A DNA stretch of 64,000 nt, from the NCBI GenBank assembly GCA_037976565.1, contig CP137680.1:19618675-19682674 (forward strand), written 5' to 3'. Under the pieces are notes generated by a model, which was given only the letters and a program-made list of their open reading frames with translations, was not told where the DNA came from and did not search any database. Of this stretch, positions 42,368-55,760 are shown in pieces; the first letter of the stretch is position 1, and each line of letters starts with the position of its first letter. This stretch comes from Mesocentrotus franciscanus. Taxonomy: Eukaryota > Echinodermata > Echinoidea > Camarodonta > Strongylocentrotidae. A program made the translations under genes and the position numbers.

Positions 42368-42758
42368 TTAAAGGCATCGTCTAACAATGTTAATTCTGAG
42401 ATGCATGGCCCTACATGTACGTGTTATCAGCGTCTGTGATATGGTGTAATATTGAAGCCCTAAACAAATTGCGCTTCAAAATGATCATGAAGTGCCTCAA
42501 AAAAGTAAAAATCTTTGAGTGACCGGTTTTACCATACTCATTTTCCCCAGTAGACTGTAGTGTTATAAAAACCGTTAGGAAAACGAAAAATGAAATTTCG
42601 ATTTCCAATCATAAATATCTTGATAATCAGACAGGCGATCGGCTTGTAAAAGTCATGGGATTCCTGACTGACCTAAAGGTTTATAATTATGATTGCAGCA
42701 TGAGCTAAATCCAGGATTTTGTTTCAGAATCTGAGGCAATGTTACCGAGTCACTTTAA
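42368..42758 (+). mobile_element. TTAA-ended MITE, family 2, copy C
   Basis: This 391-bp copy starts TTAAAGGCATCGTCTAACA and ends GTTACCGAGTCACTTTAA. It is the best-preserved pair of termini of the family in the window. Confidence 0.83.
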
Positions 42759-45381
42759 AGGAAAACGGTTCAAACTGATAATCAAACGAACACATACGAT
42801 TGAAGCTATGGTTCTATCCCACCAGAAAAAAAAGATAGTTATGCAGGAGTATCAACTTTAGGTCACTCGTCCCTATTCGACTTCCTTTTTATTATTTTCT
42901 TTGTAATGCTTATTTGTCTTTTCCTTGAAATGCAGTGCACGGTGAAACTATCAAGATTCCAATTCTCATCTCGTGGGATACTGTTATAAAATTTTCCCTG
43001 AACAAGCTGGAAGTAACAATTCTATTGCGATTATGGCTGTCACACTGAAGAGGAATGCAAAATGAGGTCGTGGAGCCAAAAAGGTTAAGAATCACTAGTT
43101 TAAAACATCCATCATTCGGAATTTCGCATAAACTCTCTCAAATCTTCATCGACATTGATTTTTATAGTATTCTCAGCATTCTCCCGCATCCATAGAAATC
43201 CTTCAAGAGATGCGAACGTACTTTGGATTTGATACCAATATTGCTCAGCCCTACTTCCCAATCACCCCCAAGGAGGTCAATGATAAAGAGCAAGTGTCAT
43301 CTGACCTTGATAAAGTGACTGATCAATTCATACAGAAATCTGTCAGGCTCAATGCATTGCAACCGATTTGAAACGTCCCCCTTGCATGCATGAAGAATAC
43401 ATGCCATTATGTAGGGGTGGGGTTTCATTTGGTTGAGCAACCCCATAGAATGAAGTTGATGGGACTATACGGTTGGACGATGGAACGTTCGGTAATGACT
43501 GACCATGATTCGATGGGAAGTTCTGAATGGTTGGAATGAAAACTGAATGAAGCATGCAAGATGTACTATGAAATCTCGCACACGTTCACGGCTGGACTGA
43601 CAAACAAATTTACACCCGACGCGTCTATCAAATTTGGCACCCTGTATTACTCGAATATGTCAGCCTACCATTTCCCACAATAAATCCTGTCTAATCTTGC
43701 GTTTATATCATGTACATGAAAGAAGCAAGAATTTAAATATATGATAAGATTAAATGTAAAAACATGACAAGGGCGGGTAAAGATAACTCTTCTTTTTACT
43801 GCGTATATTCGCAAACATTACTGCTTTATTTCAAGCAAATACCCTTTGATATATTATTATTGGAAAGAACAAGCTTTAATATTACATGAATACTGATTTT
43901 AAGACCCGTTGTTTAAATTAATGCAAAAAACATGAAGCTCTCAACCATCTGTCAACTCAAAACTACTTTGTAATTCTCTCATATTGCCAGTCCGCTCATA
44001 TTACTTATTGCCTACACGAATTACTAATGATAATCCTTCTTTGTCACTGTAAATTACAGAAAAGGCGTCTCTAATATTAATTGATGTGGAGGAAGAATTT
44101 ATTGATCAACTTGTGTAATACCCTCCCACGTGACCTCCTACGTGCTCCCTTTTTGGGGTTTACACCTCAAATGTGCCCTATGCATCAAACTGTCGTAGAT
44201 AAATCTCAATCGCGGCGGCACTTTTTGGTTTGATCGATGAATCACAGAATTGATAAGACTCGTTTCCTCTAGACATGTGGTATTATGTCGTAAGACCGAT
44301 GATCTTAAGGAACTAATAATCTGTTTAGTCGGCATTTCTTGATTCCTCTTTCGTTTCAAATTATCTCTAAATGTCAAGATATTGAAGGAACAGGGTTTAA
44401 GAATACTTGTCAATGAACCCTCCCTGCCCACGTGGTTCTGTATTTCTGTAATGCAATTATTTGATAAGAGTTGTTGATAACCTCGTCACTCCTCATCCCT
44501 TTTTTAAACATTGATCTAACATTCTAGTTTAGAGTAGCCTAATGTACTAAGTGGGATCGTGAGAAGAAATCATGACATAGGAAGCCGTGGAAGAATTTGC
44601 AATAGCATTTGATACGAACATTCAAACATGAAAAAATATTATTGGCCGAGGATCTTAATTGTCATAATTCAAATATTTCCATGCTTCCTTGTAAGAGGAA
44701 AAGCTAAATCGTCTGAGTGGTAATGACGTCAGACCAGTCGTGCGATTGTCTAAAATTTACAGCCGATTCGGCTTTTATTCTGACTAGAAGGCTTCAATGC
44801 ACTATGTCCGGTTGTTAGTATTCTCATCATTATTTAGAAGCTAAATCCGGAAGATGATGTATGTGTAAATGTCATATGTAATACAATTGCAATTTCTTCA
44901 AAAATTGGGTCGCATGATGATTGTGTCGTCTTTGGTGGGCTTTTTAGCTTTAAAAAATAACTAGAACCAGGACACTGATTTTAACAAACTTCTGGAACAT
45001 GCAGTTACGGGGAAATGTTAAAAAAATTACCTATTGCGCCTCGATATGGGATACAAAAAATATCATGACCTTTTCAAACTAAATCTGAGTTGACAAAATA
45101 CTTCCGACTTTGGCAAACACAATTGGCCGTATCATAATTATGAGTATGATTAATTGCTACTGTCTTCCGATGTGCCTTCAATTGACAGAGATCTGCTATG
45201 CCCATTAAAATGCTAGGCGACAGACAGCAAGAAGTAGGCGGGGGCAAACAACTTGAGATACGTTAACGAGAGGGTATTGAAGAGAGAATGAAAGTAGGTT
45301 ATGTGGGTTTGAGAAGAGAGTGAGAGATAGAGAGGGCAAGACCAAGAGAAATAGTAATAGGGGCAGATTTATAGGGCGGAG

Positions 45382-45424
<43 letters not shown>

Positions 45425-46390
45425 GTGGTTGGGGTCGTGGGGGTAATGTGAGAAACATCTTCTCCTGAAACAAATGAACCCACGTAATTCCTTCGTTCAG
45501 TTATACAACATTCAACATCAAACAATGATGATAACATTAAGAATGCTTGCTATGACCTACACAGGGGTCGACAAATGCACAGTTTTGACATTCCACTTAC
45601 TTTCTGCCCCATCGTCCCCCTGTCCCCTTCCAAAACTTGACAATACCACCACCGTCCATCATGCAGGCGCCATATGCCTCTTAATTGGCAAGATCAAAGT
45701 CCGAAGAAGACTGTGCGCATCTTTTAATTAGGGGCAGCGCTCCCATTTTATTTTTGTTATACGGGCCAATTAAACAAAACCGGTGGGTGGTAGGTGGCAC
45801 TTTACCATCGCCTCTGTATCTCTATAGTTCCACAGTTAAGAAAGGTGGGTGATTGAGGGGGTTGGTTCAATGGCTAAGTCGGTTCTTGAACCCCGTTGAC
45901 CTTTAACCATCCTAGATACCCGGCACTCTCTGTAACCGTCTGCCATCTGCCCATGCATATTTTGGAAGGAAACGTGATTTCTTTTGTAAGCATGGTTGGT
46001 TTTCTAGTCCACGCCTTTGTAATTGTTTGTCATACAGACAGAAACACCTTAATCTGACCTCTGTTAATTATCCATGACATCATTCCGGTGGTATCCACGT
46101 TTTATTCTTTTATATGTTTTATGTCTCCATCGTTACACTGGTAACTGAAAGAGCTGACAGGAGTCAACTCCGTCCTAATTAAGACTGGTATTTTAGAAGT
46201 GCGGGTTATTGTTGCTTTGTGCATGTCCTAAGCGGTATGTTTCTAAAAGGCAAATTGGAACCAAGTACATAATTCGTTCGGCTTCCGTGGTTTCATTAGA
46301 AGTCCATTTTAACTATTTACCCTCTCTCAGCTGTGTAACTATGTTCGGTATTAAAACCGGCTGTAAATGAGGCGTCAACTCTATCGCGAC
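42759..46390. other. No gene recognised
   Basis: AT-rich DNA apart from the GA microsatellite at 45.3 kb. The short frames show no conserved motif. Confidence 0.45.
45290..45432. repeat. GA microsatellite
   Basis: A clean GA run at about 45386-45420 lies inside a purine-rich segment. The minus-strand 110-residue frame is repeat translation. Confidence 0.88.
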
Positions 46391-46666
46391 AATAGGGACT
46401 TTTAGATTTGCACGTCGACGTAGTGGACTGCAACGTGTGCCATTCGTTCAAGGCACTGGCCCGTGCCCGGCAGTGCCTTAAAAGGACGTCACATTACCTT
46501 AAAAGGATGTCACCGTGGCAGTCCACGTTCAAAATCTACTATCTGATGTCGACGTAGTGTGCAACGTCCATTCTTTCAAGGCACTGGCCCGTGCTGCCTT
46601 AAAGGACGTCAGGATGTCACCGTGGCAGTCCACGTTCTCGTCGTGTAAAATCTAAAAGTCCCTATT
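46391..46666. mobile_element. MITE with AATAGGGACTTTTAGATTT ends and duplicated core
   Basis: The inverted ends AATAGGGACTTTTAGATTT and AAATCTAAAAGTCCCTATT bound a 276-bp element. The interior carries two direct copies (from about 46414 and 46548) of a block with GTCGACGTAGTG, GGCACTGGCCCGTGC and CACCGTGGCAGTCCACGTT. The second copy is shortened. Confidence 0.8.
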
Positions 46667-47359
46667 AATTCAGGAGCACATGCATATCTACATGTATGTA
46701 CACGTTCGATATCAAAAACTTCTGTGGTGTGTCTCACTCCGAATAGAGAGAGCAGTAATTACATGAAGTAATACCGAATCTGGGAATAGAAAATTCCCCA
46801 GACTCGGAGCATTACTTCACACGGTATTTCTCAGAAACGCGGTAAAAACGTAATTGCCCTGCTTTATTTTGTTCCATCCCACGACAGCACACGACAAAGC
46901 TACCACAGGGAACAGGGTAAAACATTTCGATGGAAGAAGCCCTCTATCACTTCACTCATGGGAGAGAATGCTAACCAAATACTAATCAACGACAAATTTG
47001 ATTTTCATTCCCTCTCAATCGTACTTTAATACTTGTAAGGCTGCCATCTTGAAATCAAGTTCCACAGGACGGAGGAATAACCACAATACCACATGATCTA
47101 AAGCAGGAAAGCATACGCGTTTGTGCCCCCCCCCCTCCCCCTCGGGGGATGCTTCGGGGCTGCATCCCAGACTTTTTAGATTACCAATATTCGAGCACCT
47201 GTCATCTCAAATCAAGTCTGCAATGGAAGTAATTGTATGTATGTGTGTATTTGGAGGCATCTTATTCTGTGACAGTAATACAGTTTCACAACAAAAAGTC
47301 TTTTTTTTCTCGTTTGTTTCGCTCTCTTGCAAAGTATAGAAACTGGAAAGATGATATTC

Positions 47360-47612
47360 GCTCAAGACGCTCATAAAACAATACCCCTTCCCTGACGAAT
47401 TAAAAACTGCTCTTAAAACATATCTATTTAACGGATTACTTGATTAATTGATATTTTCACTAATTAGTCAAAGACATTTTTTCTGCAGCTTTTCAATTTG
47501 TCTCACTTCTTTCTTACTTTTTCCTAAGCGCTTCAAGACCTTTAAAAACGTATTATGCTTAATAATTATATAGGAACTGTTCTATTATCATCATTATCAT
47601 TATTAAAATAAG
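47360..47612 (+). mobile_element. LINE-like 3' end fragment
   Basis: AACTGCTCTTAAAACATATC followed later by CTAAGCGCTTCAAGACC, ACGTATTATGC and an ATC/ATT repeat resembles the 3' end of non-LTR retrotransposons. It shares its last ~80 bp with the type 2 SINE tail. No reverse transcriptase frame is visible. Confidence 0.5.
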
Positions 47613-50600
47613 AACCCGATATATTGTTTTGCGCCAGGCATTCATTTATTTACTTACTTTTGAATCAAGGGAAGGATATTTTCAACATGTTCAGGTCAAT
47701 TTTAACTGTGAATGATGGCACTTCTATGCCAAGTGCATGGTAATCATTTATTTCTCAATCGGTTATAGAGTAGATTGCAAGACGGGAAGCTAAGTTCGGA
47801 ATACCTACACAGGAATGACGACATCAATGTGTGCGTGACGTAAAATCTTGAGATACTGTTTACTGAATGAAACCAAACGTGCCTCATGATATCTTTTCAA
47901 AGGGCACATTATATTTAGAAGTAACCGATCAACATTGTAATGGAAGAACCAATCATGAACATCTATTTGTATTCATAGTTATCACAATATGATCAAAATA
48001 TGTTTGCAGTGGAGCCTATGCACGTATAGCCAGGTATTGAAGTACAAAAGACTATTTGGTTACAGACACTTTGTTTGAGGAACGACGTCACTTTGAAAGG
48101 AATTTCAGGCCATTGTCTGATGGTCATTGAAGGAATAATGTCCTTATTATGATTAAACTTTATGGTGATATCTTTTCAAATGTCGAATATTTATGATGTA
48201 ATCACCGTCTAAAAAAAAATGACCCTGCCTTGAATGTAGTTCAGGCTCCTTTGAAAATTCTTGGCAAGATGTATATTTTTTCTTCTCCAGAAAATAACCT
48301 TGAGAAATCGAGCAGATCGCAGGCAAATATTATGCCCTAATTCCCGCCCGACTTGTGACGCATCTACATGATGAGCAGCTTCAAGTTCCAGTCACCTTAT
48401 GCGCTATAAGACAAATATAGAACTTCATCATGTTCACAGAAGGAGGGTGCAGGAGAGGTACTGCCATGACTGCAAGATGAATGCGATAAAGGGTGTGCTT
48501 AACATGAACGAAGGACTCGGACTCAGGGAGTCTGTACATGGACGTGAACTAGTGATTAGACAAAATGGGAATGCTCGAGTCCCCTTTGAGGCTCCCGAAA
48601 CTCCTCCGTGATCCCCTGTAACAGAGTGACAACGCGTCAGTCAATGCCTCAACATCTTCTGACTACGAGAAGTGCACCTCTTGTCTGCGATACCGTAAAT
48701 ATTTTGTTTCACCGACGACCACTCAGAGCTTGATACGGTGACTTGCGAGGGCAATCGGGTAATGGGTATTTGAGTAATGACCACTTGAACGAATGGAAGT
48801 TGGATCAAGCGCGATGGACCCCGACGGCCCTTTCTACCGACACTTGATATCGATGGCCGTCTCGCCAATCAGCTGGTCACTGACGGAATTTGCACCGAAT
48901 CATTTTCGCCATTTCTTCGGAAAGTCCATGAAAGAGATTCTGTTTCATGTATTCTTCTCACTTTCATTAACCATGAATACCAAAATGCAAATTCGTTCTT
49001 CATTCTGGAGTGCCCAACATCTACATTGTTTTTGTCTACTGATTGGTTTCTCAAGTCTACGATTAGATGTCTTCCAAACCGTAAGAAGGCAATCTCTCTC
49101 CCCCTCTCTCCTGAGTATAGTAGTAGTGAAGATAGCCAACCTCTTTTTTTTTTGGGGGAGCAACAAACGATTGTGCTAGAAAATTGAACAGGAACAAAAG
49201 CGCACATCGTCAAGTACCCAAATGTAGGTAGCTGGGATGAGCTCAGTAAATCAGCAATCCAACCAATAGAAAATGTTAACATTGAATGCATGGTCAATTA
49301 CGTGACTGATTTGTCACGAAATCTATGCATCTAATTGGAGGTTGCAGTTTCACCTCATGTGTCGATTCAGAAAATGGATTTTGGGATGTAAGCATGTTTA
49401 AATAGAAACGTGCTCATCTGACATGTCTGAAACGTGAAACTCATATCAGATGATTGATTGCGATTGCTATTTCCAATCATTAATAACTCTGTGACTTTCA
49501 AAACAACTCAGAATCTTTTAATAATGACATAGCTCTTGAGTTTGAAGATAGAACATCCATGAATTCATTAAATACCATTCTTTCTAGGAGGAGCGTTGCC
49601 TTTGGTAGAACAAGGGCAAGGGGATCTACAGGGAAATTAATACCTTCAAGCGAAGCTCCTAAAAAAAAGCATAACAAAACTTAAAATACTGCATGGAGGG
49701 GTGAATGCACGCTCGATCAGTATGAGGTAATACTCTTTAATTACTACGTTTTACATAATAAACAACAAAGAGAGTTTCATAATCTCTAATTACATCCACG
49801 GGAGAGAGATAGCTTGAGTTGCAAAACCTGAGGGATAGCAATATTGACTCGAACCCAAGAAACACCCCCTCCAAACCAATCACGGGCTCATGGACGATAC
49901 TAAGCCGTGGTAGGATTGCTTTTGAAACTTGATTTCCCGTCGTGTGTATATGTGGATATCCGGTGTCGGTATGAGTCCTAGACTATCCCGGGGATTTTGT
50001 TTCTGTAAATGATACACGGCAAGTAATTCTAGGCTTATAACGCCAATGCGTTAACTAGTCTGCAGCACGGAGTCTTTGCGATTGCGGATGAAGTATAGGA
50101 TAGCGGGGACCGGCGCTGCATACGTTGATGAAGATAGATTTGGGTTCATGCACACAGTCACGTCGAATAGGAAGAACAAAAACGCCAACCGATTTCAAAA
50201 GAGTTGGTGTATTGATGATCAAATAAGACAAACCATTACTATATTTGATAACATCCTTAGTTAATGAAACCATGATAAAAGACTGAATATCCCCTTTCCT
50301 TTAATGGGTCATCGAAATGAATTCGTCCTCGAGAGTGCAATAGGATCGTGTGTGTATTCATAATTCACATAATTGTGCATATATTCTACGAACCATGCAG
50401 TAAGCTAAGACGCCACAGATTTGGGCGATAGGTTTATATTATAGACATTTAATCTCTTTGTCATTGGAAATCTCGAAAATAATATCAACATAATTTGGCA
50501 CAAAGATCTTTTGATACATATGGAATGGTATATAATATGACGCCATCAACAAGTTTCATTTCCGGGTAATTTATTTTCAGTCCTCCATCGTTATTAAAAC

Positions 50601-52167
50601 AAAAAACAAAACAAAACAAACAAACAAACAAAATTAAGATGGTCTCAAATGGCTTATCCCTTTTTTCTGGCTCTCGTTGTTCTTGTTGTTTTTGTTGCTT
50701 TTTGTTTGTAACCACTTTCATTAAAATAAAGTCTGTATTTAGCGACTATGCTGCCAGGGGAGCTTATGTAATGCAAAGCACGAGAAACGCCTTTGGCGGA
50801 GTTTAGGAAGATACCGGATAAGGTCAGATTCAAGATCCGTGTCATCCCTTTCCCTAACTAATAATTAATCACGAGACATTAATACTGTGTCTTGTTTTCC
50901 CAAACTCTCAAACTCTCAACAAAATTGAGCAAACTCTTTGGAATCTTATATGGGTGACCTTGAAAGCTATGACACTGTCCTTGCCAGGAGATGGCAAAGT
51001 TAATGATTAATCACATTCAATTTCCTGCTATTTTCATTTCCTGTTTTATTACCACCCCGTTTATATTTGAACTCGTCGAAAGTCGTGCAAAGTCATATCA
51101 CACCTAGCCTACGTACTTCATCAGATAACGAAATGGTAGCAACGACAACCAACCCCCAAAACAAACAAACAAAACAAACATAAAAACATCAAATGTTAAA
51201 GCATGTAAAATGTTTTGGAGTCGCAAAACTCCATCATCATCAAATATGATACAATAAAGTTTGCCTCAATTAGATAAATTCTAGCAATTCTCCTGATTAT
51301 CCCTAAAATACAAATTCATCACTCTTATCAACAGATCAAAAGAACATTATATGCATTTCATGAAATGCCAATCAAATATTGACAAATCTATTTAGCATAT
51401 GTTGAGTAAATAACACATTGCAACCGAACTTTGTAACGATAATGCTTGGTAAGTACAGTGCGTATCAAAAAAGTATACTCAACTTTGTTAACTTTTAATC
51501 TAACATTCATATTAATCAATGTTAACTTGAAATCTATTTCATTGCAAAGAGTATCTTGTTGTCTGTCCTTTAAATGATACCATATTCATATTTTTCTGCT
51601 ACGAATAACAGAGCATAGAATACACATTTTCGCTAGGAATTTTTTCTTAACAAAAAGATAAGAACAAGTTCTTAAAATTCATGCTTAAGAAGTTTATTGA
51701 ATACGGACCCAGGTTTCTTTAAAAAAGTGCCGTCAAAATCTTCATGTACCAAGTTTGGGATGATGCACTGAATGTGAATCGGGCAAGATGCATATGTTAC
51801 TTGGGTCTTACATCGTTTAAAAAGTTATCATCTGCTTAGAAGTTTACCAACCTCAGATATTTATTGAATGCAAGAACGAATACACGTCGATAGATAGATT
51901 GTGACAGTAGACTTTCATGAAAAATAGATACCATCCCAAGTAAAATTTGTCGATTTAGAATGGCTCAATGCCAAGGATTACCTTAAACGAGGGATGCGAG
52001 AGAAGCCAAGAATTTTGTCATCACAAAAAAAGAGAATATGAAAGATATTGCTTTTAAATGAGACATTTTCTTGAGTTTGAGTTGACATCATCACCTTTTT
52101 CTATTTAAGTGCACAAAATCAATGTGAATACGTCAGCAAATTGTTTTCGGACTGAAATAACAATGCG
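47613..52167. other. No gene recognised
   Basis: The frames at 48793-49179 (plus) and 48869-49297 (minus) overlap each other and have no recognisable signature. Short AAACA and GTTTTTGTT runs occur at 50600-50700 and 51155-51185. Confidence 0.45.
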
Positions 52168-52170
52168 TAA

Positions 52171-52473
52171 TGCCTGAGTCACACCTTTGCGTATTTGGCT
52201 TGCGTATTGCTGCGTATTTATGGCGAGCCGTTTTAACATTTATTCCTATTTCTTGATATCAAGAACTGATTTATTGATATCAAGAAATGAGTTCTTGATA
52301 TCAAGAAATCGAATTCTTGATATCAAGAATTACCATTGCTTTACAACAGGAAATAATTTCTTGATATCAAGAACTTATTTCTTGATATCAAGAAATAGGA
52401 ATAAATGTTAAAACGGCTCGCCATAAATACGCAGCAATACGCAAGCCAAATACGCAAAGGTGTGACTCAGGCA
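52171..52473. mobile_element. Foldback MITE (TAA target duplication) with palindrome array
   Basis: The element runs from TGCCTGAGTCACACCTTTGC to the exact complement. The terminal inverted repeats appear identical for about 95 bp per side. The three flanking bases are TAA on both sides (52168-52170 and 52474-52476), as expected for PIF/Harbinger-type insertion. The middle holds six copies of the 16-bp palindrome TTCTTGATATCAAGAA. No protein is encoded, and the 74-residue open frame across it is repeat translation. Confidence 0.87.
52250..52394. repeat. Array of TTCTTGATATCAAGAA palindromes at 21-bp spacing
   Basis: Copies start at 52250, 52271 (one mismatch), 52292, 52314, 52358 and 52379. 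The spacing is 21, 21, 22, 44 and 21 bp, so one position near 52336 is missing. Each unit is a perfect two-fold palindrome around GATATC. Confidence 0.95.
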
Positions 52474-53299
52474 TAAGGGCTTGACCTACATTCATTGCTT
52501 CAGCTCAAACTTGGTACAAGAGGATTTAAACAATATTTTTTGAAAAGCCCGCTGCTCAGTCATCTGGGGCAGCAGAGTTATGAATAACGTATCATTAGAC
52601 AGCATATTAGTTCATCTTTAAAATGGAATACATTTCAAGATCAAACAGGTTATAACGGTTAAATGGGAATCTATCAACGTTTGGTATACTTTTATTATAC
52701 GCACTGTAGAGCCAAATACCTCCGAATACATCCTTTTTGTGACATGATTTATTTTTACTTGCATTCTTTTGTCAATGTCAAAACCAGATCACTTTATTCC
52801 AAAGGATCTCGTCTGGCATTGGCATTGCACAATATGTGAGACGCTCTAGGCCCTAAACTCAAGGTCCCTCGAAACTTAAGAGCCTCGCATTTCTTGGAGG
52901 AGCCGAAGGGCATGGCCGATGTCCCCCTTTAAAAGTAACACAGCCGTCATCAATTGTTATTGTCCATAAGAAACCAGCACAATCGGATACTCTGTCCCGG
53001 CCATCTACTTAAGATAACACGAGTGCTCTGCTTAAACCCCACACACGCAAGGATATGATTTCACCTGCAGCTACGTAGCAGGCTACCTACTCCCCTGGCG
53101 CGAAACCCAAGATGGATTCCGAAACCCCCAACTTGTTACATGTTCAATAAAGTCGTAACTCGAGGCGAAATTTCTTCTTAATAAGGCTCCTGCTTGCATG
53201 GGACTCTAGCAAAGGTGAAATTGAGTTTGTAGCATCGTGATGAGGACGAGGGGAAGGTTGACGGTGTGGAAGAGAGGAAGGTTGTAGTTGAACCAGTAT

Positions 53300-53325
53300 G
53301 TGTGTGTGTGGGGGGGGGGGCTGGT
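53300..53325. repeat. GT run followed by poly-G
   Basis: GTGTGTGTG runs into about ten G in a row. A similar poly-G lies at 30965-30977 and a poly-C at 47127-47135. Confidence 0.8.
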
Positions 53326-54204
53326 GGTGGGGCACGTATAAATGGAGAAGATTAGTATACGTAGGCCTGCCATTCTCCAAATCAGGCTTTCCGGAGGGGA
53401 TAAAGAATTGATTAAACATTCAGAACACAATCATTACAGGCAATTTCAACAGTCTTGTGTGCCACCTATTTAGATGTGCGAACATGACATTGACGTGTTA
53501 CGTAATCGGTACATGATATTTATGGGACATACAATAGGGTATTGAAATTGCCCTTGAGTTGATTTTTCAAAAATAGCTAACATCATGTTTGATATAATTA
53601 TTGATAATGACAATTCTGGAAGTTGAGGTTAGTGAAATAGTGAATTTCAATTTCGACGCATCCAGCGAATGGTCTACGGTATCCAACGTAAGATATGAGC
53701 ATTACACACCAATGTATGGCCCTTTAATCACCCAGTCCAAAGTATCAATGCACACCATTTTGTTCCCACCTTTTGCTCTTTCCTTTTTGAGACTCGCTGC
53801 AATCATTGATACCGTCACACGTATACTTCACCCTGTAGAACGTAAGTGGGCCTTCATCAAAAGCCATACTGGTCGAGTACCGTATTAGACTGTGTTCTGG
53901 ATTATTCTGAAGGGTCTGTTTATGCATTCTACAGATTAGGATTCGATAAGATACGGTGTTCCTTCAGGCAAATACAAGAACGGAGTGCACATGCGCAGAT
54001 GATTAGAAAATGTGCGGGGAAGGGGGCGTGAGAGGGAAAATGCGAATTTGTATGATAAATAGGTTGAAATGAGAAAGATTAAGAATGTGAGAGGGAAATA
54101 TATGACTAATCAATCAATGAGGTAATAGAATCATAAAAGGAAATTAGTTTGTAGGAAACTGGGTTGGTGAAAACTGAGGCAAACCCTTGGCGATGGCGTT
54201 AGGG

Positions 54205-54227
54205 AAGGGAGGGAGCGAGAGAAAGAT

Positions 54228-54270
<43 letters not shown>

Positions 54271-55145
54271 AGTATGATTAGAAAGCCTTTCAGGAACAAC
54301 CAGATTGCATAACAGAGGATGTGATGTGTCAATCAAATACAACCTTATGGTTATTTGCAGGCACATGACTGTAAGGTACCCGTCAGAGAATGACAAAAAA
54401 GAGATCTATCCATGTCACATAATCTGAGGTGGATGTCGATATAGAGTCAAACGTAATTCAGGGTAGATGGACAAGTCTTTTATCAATTAAGCAATAACAA
54501 TGGTACGTGATGAAGAGGTATAGAGAGAGAGAGAGAGAGAGATCTTAGAGGAATTAGGTGTTCAATTACATAGATCTTAGGTAGATGTGGACACACCGTG
54601 CGAGCTAGCCAATTTAAATATGGACAAGTCCTCCAAGCGACGTAAAAGCGAGAGAGAAAGGGGGAGAGAGCGAATTGAAAAAGAACGGAAAGAGAGATAG
54701 ATGAATAGTTACGACAGACAACTAAATAGAGAGAGGGAGGGGGAGAAAGGGGGGGGGGTAATGTGATGAGAAGGCTAGCACTCAAGTCAGGTGGCACATC
54801 AATTGAGTGTTACGTGTCAATCCGAACCATCATGTGGTCAGTAGAGACTTATGTCAAAAAACTCATCCAAGAGCGACCACATGATTAAAACGCGACCACT
54901 GTCCTTTGAAAGGTCTGCTGTTAGATGATTGAGATCTTAGGTAGATGTGGACATACTTAACCAGAATAGTACAAAAGTCCCCTAAGGGATGTTGGGTAGA
55001 GAGTAGTAGAGATGCAGATAAGAGACAGTGAAGGAGAGAAAGAAGAGAGAAGAGAGAGAAGGGAGAGAGAGGGGGGAGATGGGGGCGGCAGAGAAAGACT
55101 GAAAGAGAGATATTAAGAGAGAGAGGAGTAGATTTAGACAGAGAG
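54205..55145. repeat. Three GA-rich tracts in 1 kb
   Basis: Purine tracts occur at 54205-54272, 54519-54745 and 55010-55145. Between the latter two a sentence-like block recurs: GATCTTAGGTAGATGTGGAC at 54572 and 54932, and TCAGGTGGCA at 54786 and 55174. The blocks may derive from a diverged tandem duplication of about 360-390 bp. Confidence 0.7.
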
Positions 55146-55760
55146 AAAACGTGTCGAAAAGGCCTGCAACAAATCAGGTGGCATATTAGTTGTGTGTTGA
55201 GTGTCATCTGAACAAACCTTTAAGACTGTGGTCAATTGGAACACATGTCAAGTACTCTTCCAAACTCGTCCACAGAAAATAAAGAGCGTTAAGTGAACCT
55301 TTCTGTTAAAAAAAAGTGTTAAGCTATTATGCGGACACCTGACAGGGGTGCCTGAATACGAATCTCATTTATAATGACGGTCTCTTAGTGACTGCTGAAC
55401 ATACACTTGTTATCGTGATATGCAGGGGCGTCGCTTGGACAGTTCGAATAAAAGTGAATGGGGGGGGGGCAAATATTGGCAGGTATGTAGCAGACTCATA
55501 ATTCCTAGAAATATCACACTTGAAAGTGAATCCATCATCATTGAGGGTTTGAACGAATATACTGCCACCGGACGAAAAATTGTCATAAAACCACAGATAG
55601 ATGGAGAATATTGAACAATTATTATAGGCCTAGGTGTTTCATGCCGGCAAGAGCAAATTTGCCAACCATAATATCGGATTTTCTGACAGTGATTTCAAAT
55701 GGAGAGTGGGTCCCCACATTCCCCTTCTAGCGGTCGATGCTTCTGGCGATAAGAAGACCA

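Noticed and set aside
48793..49297. Overlapping 128- and 142-residue frames on opposite strands
   Set aside because: Neither shows a domain or homology I recognise, and they are mutually exclusive shadows.
52187..52411. 74-residue frame with repeated FLISRN
   Set aside because: It is translation of the palindrome array inside the foldback MITE.
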